DNA of 64,000 nt from Hyphomicrobiales bacterium (GTDB lineage Bacteria; Pseudomonadota; Alphaproteobacteria; Rhizobiales; Rhizobiaceae), in assembly GCA_017305935.1 (NCBI GenBank), contig JAFKJU010000009.1, positions 1 through 64,000 of the forward strand, in the 5' to 3' direction. The translations under genes were made by a program, and so were the position numbers. Each line of letters begins with the position of its first letter. The stretch's first letter is position 1. Under the pieces are notes generated by a model. It searched no databases. It saw nothing but the letters and a program-made list of their open reading frames with translations, and was not told where the DNA came from. This document shows positions 53,568-62,573 of the stretch, piece by piece.

Positions 53568-53888
53568 ATGAGCAGGATGGCGGCATTGACGGCGAGGAGA
53601 CGCGACATGCGGCGCGAAAATGCGTCCGCAGCCGTGTTTCACATTCTGCGTGATGCCGCCGCCAAGGGAATCGACATAAGCCTCGTCGGCTCGCTGGCGC
53701 GCGGCGATTTTCGCGCGCATTCGGATGTCGACCTTCTCGTCCGTGGCCCGCTGGATCCGAAGCGCCGCCTTCTCGTCGAGAGGCTTGTGGCCGACGGCAT
53801 GCGCGGCTCGGATATTCCCTACGATCTCATCTTCGAGGCCGACCTGACCGAAGACCGCCTTCGGGAGCTCCTGAATGACATCGTTTAG
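53568..53888 (+). CDS. MntA-type nucleotidyltransferase (antitoxin of MntA/HepT)
   Basis: This 106-residue protein is a minimal nucleotidyltransferase. The GSX10DXD motif is perfect: G41-S42 then D53-V54-D55 in GSLARGDFRAHSDVDLL. In MntA/HepT modules this enzyme AMPylates the HepT toxin. I chose the ATG at 53568 because GGGAG lies six bases before it; the frame is open further upstream. It overlaps the following hepT reading frame by 14 bases, as usual for such pairs. The partner gene is frameshifted (see next feature). Confidence 0.82.
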   Translation: MSRMAALTARRRDMRRENASAAVFHILRDAAAKGIDISLVGSLARGDFRAHSDVDLLVRGPLDPKRRLLVERLVADGMRGSDIPYDLIFEADLTEDRLRELLNDIV

Positions 53889-54373
53889 CCTGCCGACCTT
53901 CTCACGGCTGACGCCAAAGATCCTCCGCGCCGAGCGCGAGCTGGCGCAGATGCAGCAGTTTTACGAGAAACAGGCGAATGCGCTGGCGGATGGCGACTGT
54001 CTCCGCCGGCATCCATAGCGTCTACAACGGCATCGAGGACATGCTTCTCAGCCTCGCGCGGGATATCGACGACGCCGTGCCGACCGGCCCCTCCGCCCAT
54101 CAGGACGTGCTGGACCAGATGGCGGCGGAGATTGCCGGAACGCGGCCGGCCCTGCTCGATCTCGACCTCTACGAGGCTCTGACGGAAATCAAGGGGTTCC
54201 GCCACCTCGTGCGGCACCGCTACGGTTTCGACCTCAAGCCGGAGAAAGTCGTCGAAAATCTTGCGCTTCTCCGCAAAACCTTTCCCGTCTTCCTCGCTGC
54301 GGTGACCGCGCTGGAAAAGACGATGAAAGGCGGGGACGATCACGACGGCGGAAACGGCAAGCCCGCAGGCTAG
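53875..54373 (+). pseudogene. HepT-like toxin gene with a frameshift
   Basis: An ATG at 53875 opens a frame reading MTSFSLPTFSRLTPKILRAE that stops with TAG at 54016-54018. The next frame (open from within this stretch to 54373) continues directly with IHSVYNGIEDMLLSLARDID and carries the HepT R-x4-H-x-Y motif (RHLVRHRY, 54200-54223). Joined, the two give a normal-sized HepT of about 165 residues. One extra base near 53990-54010 (for example T998 of GACTGT) would explain the break. It may be a true mutation, a sequencing error or, less likely, programmed frameshifting. The overlap with the antitoxin gene is normal. Confidence 0.75.
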
Positions 54374-54375
54374 GA

Positions 54376-54897
54376 TCAAGTCGGGCGCGTCACCTCATAC
54401 CAGACCTCGCCCTGCTCGCAGCCCGGAATCGGATCGGCCCATTCGCCATGCTCGGTGCGGGCGTATGTCATGCCGATCTTTTCCATCACCCGGCGCGAGC
54501 CGAGGTTCACCGCCATGGTGGTCGCCACGATCCTGTCATAGCCGGCGCATTCGAAGCCCCAGCCGACCAGCGCCGCCGCGCCTTCCGAGGCCAGCCCCCG
54601 CCCCCATTCCCCGCGCGCCAGGCGATAGCCGAGTTCGGCAAGCGTTTCGCTTTCCGGCCACAGGCAGAACCATCCGACGAAGGCGCCGTTGTCCGTCCGC
54701 CGCGCCGTCCAGACATGCGGTTCGTTTCCCTCGGGCATGAGAAAGCTGGCGTCGGGGCCGGCCTTGGCGCGGTCGACCGGGTGGCCGCCATTGAGGAAGC
54801 GCATGACGTCCGGATCCTGCTCCAGCGCGATGAAATCGGCGCGGTCGGCCGGGCAGCACGGGCTGAGCCTCAGATGTTTCGTCAACAAAACGGCCAT
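54376..54897 (-). CDS. GNAT-family N-acetyltransferase (RimJ/RimL type)
   Basis: This 173-residue acetyltransferase_3-type enzyme uses acetyl-CoA. It shows TKHLRLSPCCPADRADFIALEQDPDVMRFLNGG at the N-terminus and the acetyl-CoA loop in RLARGEWGRGLASEGAAALVGWGF, followed by IVATTMAVNLGSRRVMEKIGM, a RimJ-like pattern. The ATG at 54897 is followed by the conserved start; the frame is open to 55005. GGAGG lies about 11 bases upstream, somewhat far. It is convergent with the hepT pseudogene. The substrate (protein N-terminus or small amine) is unknown. Confidence 0.85.
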   Translation of the reverse strand: MAVLLTKHLRLSPCCPADRADFIALEQDPDVMRFLNGGHPVDRAKAGPDASFLMPEGNEPHVWTARRTDNGAFVGWFCLWPESETLAELGYRLARGEWGRGLASEGAAALVGWGFECAGYDRIVATTMAVNLGSRRVMEKIGMTYARTEHGEWADPIPGCEQGEVWYEVTRPT

Positions 54898-55077
54898 AAG
54901 CGACCAGTCCTCCAGCGCCGCATTTCGGCACGAAGGTGGTACAGCACGGCTTGTGCACGCACAAGCGGCCGCTCCCGATCCCCGCGAATTCCGGTCGTCT
55001 CCCATTAATCAATCCGTGCTATAAGCCGGTTCGGTTCCATCGGAACGCCCATGCCTTTCCGGGGAGAATTTTGCAGA

Positions 55078-56871
55078 ATGCGGATCGGGACGATCACCAA
55101 TCTGGCCTATGTCGCCACCGTGCTACTGACCATGCTGGCCGGCCTGTCCTTCATTCTCTCGGCGCATTCGGCGCTTCTGGAGCGCCGCGCCGTCGAGCAG
55201 CATCTGGCGCTCGGCGAACTGGTCGACGAACTCGATATCGGCGCGGAAAAGCGCACCGACGACATCCGCCTCTATTTCATGCGCGGCGCAGAGGATGAGC
55301 TGGCGGCGTTCTACGTCGACGAGAAGGACGAGCGCGGCTTCGAGGCGGCGGCACAGCGCGCCAGGACGCTCGGCGCCACCGAGGACGAGATCGCCGTCCT
55401 CAACCGCATCGTCACCGAGGCCGAGGCGCTGGATACGATCGAGCGCGCGGCGATCGCCGATTATCGCGACGGACGACAGGAGGCGGCGCGCCAGGCCGTG
55501 TTCGGCCCCGCGCATGAGGCGGCCCATAAAGACCTGCTCGGCAGCGTCGACGAGGTGCAGCAGATGATAACGGCGCGCAGCGGTGAGGCGCTGTCGCGCG
55601 CAAAGGCGCGCAGCGATCTCTTCGACATCATCGCCAAATCCATGCTGGCGCTGACGGCGCTGGTCTTCCTCGGCGTACTCTATTTCGTGCTGAAGCGGCG
55701 CATCGCCACCCCGATCGTCGCCATGACCGGAATCATCAACCGGCTGGCGAAGCAGGATTTCGACGTCGAGGTGCCGCAGGTGGCGCGTCGCGACGAGATC
55801 GGCGAGATGACGGCGGCCATCGCCGTCTTCCGCGCCAACGGCCTGGAGCGCGAAAGGCTGGCGGCGGAGCTGCGCCGCGACCAGCGCATCAAGGATTTCA
55901 TCCTGCAGATGATGCATCGCCTGCAGGCCTGCCAGACGCAGGACGAGATCGCCGATGTCGTCACCCTGTTCATGCCCCAGACCTTTCCGGGCATGGCCGG
56001 CAGCCTCTATACCCATGACGAGGGGCACCGGTCTCTGGTGCCGCGCAGCAGCTGGAACGGACCGGAAACCACACCCGCGGCCTTCCCGGCCGAACAATGC
56101 TGGGCCTTGCGCCGCGGCCGGCCGCATCTCAGCGACAGCAACGACCACGACGTCGCCTGCCCGCATCTGGAAGAGACGCAGCGCCCGGCGCTGTGCGTGC
56201 CGCTGACGGCGCTCGGCGAGACCGTCGGCCTGCTGCATCTGGAAGCGGCCGAGCTCGACCGGCTGGAAGAGGCGCGGCTCTATCTGGAGCTGATCGCCGA
56301 AAATCTCGGCCTCGCCATCGCCAACCTGCAATTGCGCGAGCGGCTGACCGGCATGGCAATCCGCGACCCCTTGAGCGGCCTTCTCAACCGCCGCTCATTG
56401 GACGAGGCGATCAACCGCATCGCCAAGGCACCGGCCCCGCATGCCTGCCTGATGCTTGACATCGACCATTTCAAGCGCTTCAACGACGAATTCGGCCATG
56501 ACGCCGGCGATGCCGTCATCCGCCATGTCGCCGATATCCTGCATTCGGCGCTGCCGGAGGCCGGCGAAGTCTTCCGCTTCGGCGGCGAGGAATTCACCAT
56601 CCTGCTGGACGGTGTTGGCGAGGCCGAAGCCCTGCGCCTCGGCGAAACCCTCTGCGCCCAGATCGCCGCCGCCCCCTTGTCCGATCACGGGCGTTTCCTC
56701 GGCACGGTCACCGTCTCCGTCGGCGTCGCCGCAGCCCCCCAGGAAGGCCCGGTCGCGACGCTGCTCGCCCGTGCCGACACCGCCCTGCTCGCCGCGAAAA
56801 CCGCCGGCCGCAACCGCGCCGTCGCCGTTTCGTCGCTGCGCGGGTTTCGTCCCGGCGCGGCGGCGGGGTAA
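55078..56871 (+). CDS. Membrane diguanylate cyclase (HAMP-GAF-GGDEF)
   Basis: This 597-residue protein makes cyclic di-GMP. Two membrane helices (about residues 7-26 and 185-205) bracket a helical periplasmic sensor of about 150 residues rich in Glu, Asp and Ala. A HAMP linker (RRIATPIVAMTGIINRLAKQDF) and a coiled stretch follow. A GAF-like domain comes next (PGMAGSLYTHDEG to NLGLAIANLQL), then GGDEF with DPLSGLLNRRSL, DIDHFKRFNDEFGH and active-site FGGEEF. No RxxD inhibitory site stands before GGEEF. The ATG at 55078 has GGGGAG 12 bases upstream; an ATG at 55051 in frame is possible. Confidence 0.9.
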   Translation: MRIGTITNLAYVATVLLTMLAGLSFILSAHSALLERRAVEQHLALGELVDELDIGAEKRTDDIRLYFMRGAEDELAAFYVDEKDERGFEAAAQRARTLGATEDEIAVLNRIVTEAEALDTIERAAIADYRDGRQEAARQAVFGPAHEAAHKDLLGSVDEVQQMITARSGEALSRAKARSDLFDIIAKSMLALTALVFLGVLYFVLKRRIATPIVAMTGIINRLAKQDFDVEVPQVARRDEIGEMTAAIAVFRANGLERERLAAELRRDQRIKDFILQMMHRLQACQTQDEIADVVTLFMPQTFPGMAGSLYTHDEGHRSLVPRSSWNGPETTPAAFPAEQCWALRRGRPHLSDSNDHDVACPHLEETQRPALCVPLTALGETVGLLHLEAAELDRLEEARLYLELIAENLGLAIANLQLRERLTGMAIRDPLSGLLNRRSLDEAINRIAKAPAPHACLMLDIDHFKRFNDEFGHDAGDAVIRHVADILHSALPEAGEVFRFGGEEFTILLDGVGEAEALRLGETLCAQIAAAPLSDHGRFLGTVTVSVGVAAAPQEGPVATLLARADTALLAAKTAGRNRAVAVSSLRGFRPGAAAG

Positions 56872-56984
56872 GCGACGGACTGTCAGTCGTGGTCTCTCGG
56901 TGAAGACGCGACGATCCCCGCGATCACGGGAGTTTTCGCCCTTTGACCCAAAGGATTGCCTGAGTTTCCGCTACGGAAAAGACT

Positions 56985-58508
56985 CTACGCCAGCCCCGCC
57001 AGCCAGTCCCGCGCCAGCACCGCGTCTTCGGCGACCAGCCCACGCCCGGCCTCGATGCGTTTCGCGGTGACCTCTGCGCCGCAGGCGGAGAGCCAGGCTT
57101 CCAGCCGCTCCGCCTCCGCCACGAAGGCATCCTGCATGCCGGCGATGGACAAGACCGCCGTGCCGGAGAGATCGACCTCCGGCAGTTCCGAAAGCACCGG
57201 CATGGCGCGCAGCAGGATGGTGCGGCGGATGAGGCCTGGATGCAGCGCCATCGCGGCCCCCAAAAAGTTCGCGCCGTTCGAGAGGCCGAGATAGGTGGTG
57301 TGCGCCGGATCGAGCCCGTAACCGGCCCGGGCGCCCTCGACGAAGGCTTCGAAGGCGTCCGCCTCGCTGCGGATATCGGCCTCGTCGAAATGCGTCGGCG
57401 CAAAGCGGCGGAACCAGCGGGCGATGCCCTCCTCATGCGAGCGGCCGCGCAGGCCCAGCAGCGTCGCCGATGGCGCGATGCGGTGGGCGAGCGGCATCAG
57501 GTCGGCCTCGTTGCCGCCGGTGCCATGCAGCAGCACCAGCGTCTCGTCTCCGGGGATTTCCGGCACATGGAAACGATGCACGAAGGGCAGGTCGCGGCGC
57601 GGCATGCGCGGCTCCCCGGGCAGGGAGAATTGCGGCATCAGCAGCTTCAGATCCTCGGCGCGGGCGGCATCGTGATCGGGCACGAACAGGATCTTGCCGA
57701 GCTGGCCGGGGGCCTCGTCGATGGCGAAGCCGGGGCCGTCGGTGGCATATTCGATCAGCGTGCCGCCGAGTTCGCGCACATAAAGCGAGGTGAAATACTT
57801 GCGGTCGTGGACATTGGTGGGCGAGGAGTTCAACCGTGCGAAACCGCGCTCGGCCTCACGAACCGCCGCGACATCGGCGGCGCGGAAGGCGACGTGATCG
57901 GCCGTGCCGGTGCCCGGAATGCCCGGCACATAACCGGTCGCATCGCGCACATCGACGGCATCGGTCTGCGAAACCAGCCGCCGCACCGAGCCGGAGACCG
58001 GCCCCGGCCGATAGCCGAAGCGGGCGACGAAGGCCGCCGTCTCCTCCGGCATCTCGGTCAGGATCGTCACACCACGCAGGCGCAAAATCGCCGGCTCCTC
58101 GCCCGGCGTCTCGACGCCGACCAGCTTGACGATGACGCCATCGGGATCCTTCAGCCGCAGCACCGGCTCGTCGAATTCGCGCAACGGCCCCTCGACGGCG
58201 AGCCCCCGCGACAGCGCCCGCGTCAGCCAGCCGCCGATCGAGCCACGCGGCACGGCAAGGGCGATTTCCGAAACCTGGCCGTTGCCCACCCGCCCGGCCG
58301 CGCCGTCTTCCCAGACGAGGAAGGTGATCAGCGTGCCGGGCGCGCCCTCGGCATTGCCATAGAACAGGTGAAGCTGCTCGCCATCCTCATAGCCACCGGT
58401 GCGCTTGACCAGATCGAGGCCGAGAAAGCCGAGATAGAAATCCACGTTCGCCTGCACGTGGGCGGTGATGAGGGTGACGTGGTGGATGCCGGTTGCGGCG
58501 CTGGCCAA
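56985..58508 (-). CDS. MhqO-MhqD-like fusion: ring-cleaving dioxygenase plus alpha/beta hydrolase
   Basis: This 507-residue protein joins a tandem VOC (glyoxalase-type) dioxygenase, residues 1-310, to an alpha/beta hydrolase, 315-507. In Bacillus the two halves are MhqO and MhqD, which handle quinones. VOC metal ligands are visible (GIHHVTLITAH, TADHVAFRAAD, LIEYATDGPGF). In the hydrolase the nucleophile Ser410 is in GLSNG and the acid Asp460 in AGMQD. The expected His in the usual GHGL segment is replaced: EAGRGLVAEDAV has Arg489. The hydrolase half may therefore be inactive as an esterase. GGAGAAAAG precedes the ATG. It appears monocistronic. Confidence 0.85.
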   Translation of the reverse strand: MASAATGIHHVTLITAHVQANVDFYLGFLGLDLVKRTGGYEDGEQLHLFYGNAEGAPGTLITFLVWEDGAAGRVGNGQVSEIALAVPRGSIGGWLTRALSRGLAVEGPLREFDEPVLRLKDPDGVIVKLVGVETPGEEPAILRLRGVTILTEMPEETAAFVARFGYRPGPVSGSVRRLVSQTDAVDVRDATGYVPGIPGTGTADHVAFRAADVAAVREAERGFARLNSSPTNVHDRKYFTSLYVRELGGTLIEYATDGPGFAIDEAPGQLGKILFVPDHDAARAEDLKLLMPQFSLPGEPRMPRRDLPFVHRFHVPEIPGDETLVLLHGTGGNEADLMPLAHRIAPSATLLGLRGRSHEEGIARWFRRFAPTHFDEADIRSEADAFEAFVEGARAGYGLDPAHTTYLGLSNGANFLGAAMALHPGLIRRTILLRAMPVLSELPEVDLSGTAVLSIAGMQDAFVAEAERLEAWLSACGAEVTAKRIEAGRGLVAEDAVLARDWLAGLA

Positions 58509-58936
58509 TGGCTTTTCTCCCGTCGTGATGCCGTTCGCGCCGGAAGCATAGCCGCTCCCTCGCCTTTACATGGGTTCGGACGGGAAACTGTTTCACACTT
58601 TTCCTGAAAATCCTCCAGCCCAAAACGACAATCGCCGCCTCCCTTTCACCGGCTTACCGTTCTGGGGTGAACGCGAAATCCGGCCCGCGTGAAGATAACC
58701 GAGGTATAACAAGGCTTTATCAAACCCAACGGCGACCGTAACGCCAGCGGGGCGGTCTGGCGCGAAACGGCGTCCGATGCCCCGCGCGCCGTCGGCAATG
58801 ACCGGCCAGCCATGCGAAAAGCGCAGCCGGCCCGGCGACAGACGCCGCCAAACAGGCTATGGACAGGGCAGCCGGCCTTTTCCGTCCCCACCCGCGCGGA
58901 CGTTTTGCGGGCGCGGCGAGACTGAGAGGGTTGATC
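58509..58936. other. 428-bp gene-free gap with promoters of divergent genes
   Basis: This gap separates the MhqO-MhqD fusion from allE. It holds a decayed copy of the 44-bp palindrome (core at 58575-58612: TTCGGACGGGAAACTG and TTTTCCTGAAAATCC) and GC-rich DNA with no conserved reading frame. Open frames here run antisense to allE or into it and have no ribosome sites. I see nothing else that I can support. Confidence 0.5.
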
Positions 58937-59776
58937 ATGTCCAAGAAGAGCTATTTCTCCGCCGTCGGGGGCCATCCGCCCCAGTCCGACCTGTTGACGG
59001 GACGCGCCGTCTTCACCGAGGCCTATGCCTTCATTCCGCAGGGCGTGATGAAGGATATCGTCACCAGCTTCCTGCCCTTCTGGGACAAGACGCGCTGTTG
59101 GGTGATCGCCCGGCCGCTCTCCGGTTTCGCCGAGACCTTTTCGCAATATATCATGGAAGTCGCCCCCGGCGGCGGCAGCGACAGGCCGGAGCCGGATGCG
59201 GGCGCCGAAGGCGTGCTGTTCATCGTCGACGGCGAGCTGCAACTGACGCTCGCCGGCAAGACACACACCCTGACACCGGGCGGCTATGCCTTCATTCCGC
59301 CGGGCGCCAGCTGGTCGGTGCGCAACACGTCGCAGGCCGATGTCCGCTTCCACTGGATCCGCAAGGCCTACCAGGCCGTCGACGGCCTCGACCATCCCGA
59401 GCCGCTGGTGCTGAACGAGAAGGATATCGAGCCCGCCGCCATGCCCGGCACCGAGGGCCGCTGGGCGACGACCCGTTTCGTCGATCCGGGCGACCTGCGC
59501 CACGACATGCATGTGACCATCGTCACCCTCCTGCCCGGCGCCGTCATTCCCTTTGCCGAAACGCATGTGATGGAGCACGGTCTCTACGTGCTGCAGGGCA
59601 AGGCGGTCTATCGCCTCAACCAGGATTGGGTGGAAGTCGAGGCCGGCGATTTCATGTGGCTGCGCGCCTTCTGCCCGCAGGCCTGCTATGCCGGCGGCCC
59701 GGAACCCTTCCGCTACCTGCTCTACAAGGACGTCAACCGCCACATGCCGCTGCGCCTCGGCGGCGGGGCGCGGTAA
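58937..59776 (+). CDS. allE: (S)-ureidoglycine aminohydrolase
   Basis: This 279-residue bicupin releases ammonia from ureidoglycine, giving ureidoglycolate, the substrate of AllA. Two cupin halves are visible (YIMEVAPGGGSDRPEPDAGAEGVLFIVDGELQL; VTIVTLLPGAVIPFAETHVMEHGLYVLQG), and the manganese-binding Glu, His and Gln/His set lies in the second half (ETHVMEHGLYVLQG). GAGAGGG stands six bases before the ATG. The gene is some 9 kb away from allA and stands alone. Its presence implies that allantoate is cut by an allantoate amidohydrolase (releasing ureidoglycine), which is not in the window. Confidence 0.9.
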   Translation: MSKKSYFSAVGGHPPQSDLLTGRAVFTEAYAFIPQGVMKDIVTSFLPFWDKTRCWVIARPLSGFAETFSQYIMEVAPGGGSDRPEPDAGAEGVLFIVDGELQLTLAGKTHTLTPGGYAFIPPGASWSVRNTSQADVRFHWIRKAYQAVDGLDHPEPLVLNEKDIEPAAMPGTEGRWATTRFVDPGDLRHDMHVTIVTLLPGAVIPFAETHVMEHGLYVLQGKAVYRLNQDWVEVEAGDFMWLRAFCPQACYAGGPEPFRYLLYKDVNRHMPLRLGGGAR

Positions 59777-59930
59777 GCGGCGGCGCAATCGCATTCCAGG
59801 CACGACGTGCCGAGGACCCTTTCTCCCCTCGGTGAAAAGGGACCTTGGGGCGACGCCCTTGTTCCAGAAGCAACAGCCTTGCCAGTTGGCGGGAGTGACG
59901 TCACCTGCCCGGCACGCCGCCGACCTTGCC

Positions 59931-59958
59931 AAAATACGCATTTTGTGTATTTTACACA
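59931..59958. promoter_or_regulatory. Probable operator of the Phd/PemK module
   Basis: Two overlapping dyads lie directly before the antitoxin gene: AAAATAC (59931-59937) with GTATTTT (59947-59953), and TGTGTA (59944-59949) with TACACA (59953-59958). The stretch is sharply AT-rich compared with the flanks. Autoregulation by the antitoxin is likely. Confidence 0.55.
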
Positions 59959-59975
59959 GAATAAAGGAGATCGGC

Positions 59976-60230
59976 ATGGTGCAGGTTCTAAAAGTGTCGG
60001 CAACCGAGTTTGCCCGTGGCTTCGCGCGCTATCGCGAAGAGGCTTTTTCCACCGATGTCATCGAGGTCACCTCCCACGGCCGGGTGATCGGCGGGTATCT
60101 CGGCGCCAAGGAGTTGGAGCATTACCAGCGCCTCAAGCAGAGGGAGCGCGAGGTTTTCCGCGCCGTCGATTTCGACGCGGAGATGCTGGCTGAACTCGAA
60201 GGCGCTGAATATGGCGTCGTCGCCAAGTGA
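59976..60230 (+). CDS. Phd/YefM-like antitoxin
   Basis: This 84-residue protein resembles Phd-type antitoxins: the N-terminal VSATEFARGFARYREEAFSTDVIEVTSHGRVIGGYLGAKEL gives the DNA-binding fold, and the acidic, helical C-terminus (REREVFRAVDFDAEMLAELEG) should bind the toxin. AAAGGAG lies six bases before the ATG at 59976. Its stop overlaps the toxin's GTG start (GTGA), so the pair is coupled. The operator dyad lies just upstream. Confidence 0.8.
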   Translation: MVQVLKVSATEFARGFARYREEAFSTDVIEVTSHGRVIGGYLGAKELEHYQRLKQREREVFRAVDFDAEMLAELEGAEYGVVAK

Positions 60231-60649
60231 CGCTTCCCGATCCGGTTCCGGGTCTGGTGATCCGCTACAATTACCTCTGGTATGACGACAGGCTGAAGGG
60301 TTTTTCCGAAGGCGGCAAGGACAGGCCCTGCGCCATCGTCATCGCCTCCCGGCAAACCGGGCTGGTCACCGTCGTCCCGATCACCCATTCCTATCCCGAG
60401 CCGGGCGAAGAGGCGCTTTCCATGGCAATCCCCGCCGAGATCGCCCGGCAGATCGGCCTTGACGACGGTGTGAACTACGTCAAGCTGGAGGTCAACCGGT
60501 TTCAATGGCCGGGAGATCACCTGCGTCCCTTGCCGAACGATCCCGGCAGGGTTGACTACGGCATGATCCCCAAGGAGTTCTTCGACGCGCTTCGCAAACG
60601 CCTCGCCGACGAAGTAAGGTCGCATCTGCTTCGCCAAACCAACCGGTAG
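60227..60649 (+). CDS. PemK/MazF-family toxin
   Basis: This 140-residue protein matches the PemK/MazF endoribonuclease fold: [35 protein letters not shown] with the conserved Lys-Asp-Arg-Pro, then [33 protein letters not shown]. The start is a GTG overlapping the antitoxin stop. The N-terminal tail is slightly extended relative to MazF. Pairing with a Phd-like antitoxin is a mixed but known combination. The mRNA cleavage site cannot be predicted. Confidence 0.8.
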   Translation: MTLPDPVPGLVIRYNYLWYDDRLKGFSEGGKDRPCAIVIASRQTGLVTVVPITHSYPEPGEEALSMAIPAEIARQIGLDDGVNYVKLEVNRFQWPGDHLRPLPNDPGRVDYGMIPKEFFDALRKRLADEVRSHLLRQTNR

Positions 60650-60675
60650 ATAGCCATTCAGGAAAGACAGAAACA

Positions 60676-61779
60676 ATGACGCAAGACCAGATTTCCGGGC
60701 GGGGATGGGCGGATCAGGCGGTGGCGCTGATCGAGGCGGACCAGCGGCGGTCGGCGGATACGCATCTGCTCAAGCTCGAAACCGGGTTTCGCGGCGTCGA
60801 TCTCTATCTCAAGGACGAATCGACCCATCCGACCGGCAGCCTCAAGCATCGGCTGGCGCGCTCGCTGTTCCTCTATGCGCTGGTCAACCGGAAAATCCGC
60901 GAGGGCGTCGCGGTGGTCGAGGCGTCGTCGGGCTCGACGGCCGTTTCGGAAGCCTATTTCGCGCGGATGATCGGCGTGCCCTTCTATGCGGTGATGCCGA
61001 AAAGCACCTCGGCCGAGAAGATCGCGACCATCGAGCATTATGGCGGCCGCTGCCATTTCGTCGCGCCGGGCGTCTCGCTCTACGAGGAGGCGGCGCGGCT
61101 GGCCGAGTCGCTGGGCGGCCATTACATCGACCAGTTCACCCATGCCGAACGCGCCACCGACTGGCGCGGCAACAACAATATCGCCGAATCGATCTTCGAC
61201 CAGCTCGCCCGCGAACAGCATCCCGTGCCGCGCTGGATCGTGATGAGCGCCGGCACCGGCGGCACGACGGCGACCATCGGCCGCTATATCCGCTACAAGC
61301 GGCTGGCGACCCGCCTGCTCGGCGTCGATCCCGAATTCTCCGCCTTTTTCGACGGTTATGCCGGCAACGACCGCGCCGCGACCTGCGAAAAGCCGTCGCG
61401 CATCGAAGGCATCGGCAGGCCGCGCGTCGAGCCGTCCTTCATCCCCGAAGTGATCGACGAAATGGTGCGCGTGCCGGACAAGGCGGCGCTTGGCGCCATG
61501 CGGGCGCTGTCGCACAATCTGGGACGCCGCGTCGGCGGCTCCACCGGCTCGAACATGTTCGCTTTGTGCTGGAAGGCGGCCGAGATGATCCGCAAGGGCG
61601 AGCAGGGTTCGCTGGTGTCGCTGATCTGCGATTCCGGCGAGCGCTATTCGCGCACCTATTATGCGCAGGGCTGGCTTGCCGATTGCGGCCTCGACTGCGC
61701 GCAGTCGGAGGCCGACATCGAAGCCTTCCTCGCCACCGGCATTCTGGAAACGCCGCTGCAATCGGCCCGCCAGGACTGA
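60676..61779 (+). CDS. PLP-dependent cysteine synthase/desulfhydrase family protein (Cds1-like)
   Basis: This 367-residue fold-type II PLP enzyme has the PLP-binding Lys in [16 protein letters not shown], then the phosphate loop [18 protein letters not shown] and the later glycine-rich [15 protein letters not shown]. It is longer than CysK and ends [16 protein letters not shown]. The pattern fits the Cds1-like group of L-cysteine desulfhydrases rather than O-acetylserine sulfhydrylase, but I cannot separate the activities from sequence. It starts 26 bp after the PemK-type toxin, on the same strand, and may be read from the same promoter. AGGAAAGACAG precedes the ATG. Confidence 0.82.
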   Translation: MTQDQISGRGWADQAVALIEADQRRSADTHLLKLETGFRGVDLYLKDESTHPTGSLKHRLARSLFLYALVNRKIREGVAVVEASSGSTAVSEAYFARMIGVPFYAVMPKSTSAEKIATIEHYGGRCHFVAPGVSLYEEAARLAESLGGHYIDQFTHAERATDWRGNNNIAESIFDQLAREQHPVPRWIVMSAGTGGTTATIGRYIRYKRLATRLLGVDPEFSAFFDGYAGNDRAATCEKPSRIEGIGRPRVEPSFIPEVIDEMVRVPDKAALGAMRALSHNLGRRVGGSTGSNMFALCWKAAEMIRKGEQGSLVSLICDSGERYSRTYYAQGWLADCGLDCAQSEADIEAFLATGILETPLQSARQD

Positions 61780-61797
61780 GGCAGACTGTTATCGACT

Positions 61798-62175
61798 TCA
61801 GTTGAACAGGCTGCGGGCGACGCAGTGCGACTTCTGGCCGAAACCGCTCGGCGAGCAGATATACGGGCCGCGGCCATAGGCGGCGACTTCGGTGACATTG
61901 GCCATCTTCACCTCGAAGGTGCGGGCCTTCGGCTCCGGCCTGGCGGCCGCGATCTTCGGTGCGGAAACGCGCGGCTGCTTGGCGGCGGCGACCTTATGGG
62001 TCGGCTTGTGGACCTGCGGCCTGGCCATGGCGGTCGCGGCCGGGCGCTCGGTGAGCATGTTGTCGAGCGAACAGGAGGTTAGCAGCGCCGAGACGGCGAG
62101 CACGCCGGCGGCGGCAAGAACGCGGCGATACCCCCACGATCCGGCGGCGCCGGATCTTGCGAATTTGGAAGACAT
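61798..62175 (-). CDS. Small basic lipoprotein of unknown function
   Basis: This 125-residue protein has an N-terminal signal (GYRRVLAAAGVLAVSALLTSC) with a lipobox-like LLTSC, so it is probably lipid-anchored in the envelope. The middle is Ala, Pro and Lys-rich (KPTHKVAAAKQPRVSAPKIAAARPEPKA), resembling a flexible linker. A short conserved-looking end follows (EVAAYGRGPYICSPSGFGQKSHCVARSLFN), with two cysteines. AAGGGGC lies before the ATG at 62175. The frame opens to 62370 without a signal sequence. It is convergent with the PLP enzyme gene, 18 bp away. Confidence 0.7.
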   Translation of the reverse strand: MSSKFARSGAAGSWGYRRVLAAAGVLAVSALLTSCSLDNMLTERPAATAMARPQVHKPTHKVAAAKQPRVSAPKIAAARPEPKARTFEVKMANVTEVAAYGRGPYICSPSGFGQKSHCVARSLFN

Positions 62176-62573
62176 GAAAGCCCCTTCGATGGTTGCCTTG
62201 ACAATCGCCAAAGCCCCCGCGCGCGCCGGACCGGACATGCGAGGACGCCATGACGATCGGAATCTGCGGTACGCAGCCGCAAGCCCCTCGGCCTTGCGGA
62301 ACAGAACACCAGACTCGCACGAACAGATTAAGGAAGCGCTACACGACACGGGAAGGCGCTTGCAGGCCATCAGCGCGCCGCCAGCATTCCTGTCTCGGAA
62401 TGGGCCAAGCCGATTTGCCCAGGTTCAAGCCCTGCATAGCGAAGCGAAATGCGTCGCACAATCCATTTTCGGCGAAAAACGCTGCGACGCGCGGCGTGTG
62501 TTGCAGGATTGCGGCACAATTTTCGCGGCGCGGCGCCGCGCCAGCAGATGCAATCGTACGAGAGCGGAAAAAA
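62176..62573. other. 398-bp gap without a supported gene
   Basis: The gap lies between the lipoprotein (leftward) and the ABC ATPase stop. I find no conserved frame, terminator with U-run or clear promoter. A GC palindrome (GGCGCGGCGCCGCGCC region near 62530) and GCAAGGCC/CTTGC-type small dyads are present but weak. It must hold the promoter of the small lipoprotein gene. Confidence 0.45.

Noticed and set aside
55078-56871. A cyclic di-GMP inhibitory (RxxD) site in the GGDEF protein
   Set aside because: The residues before FGGEEF (LPEAGEVFR) contain no RxxD at the required distance.
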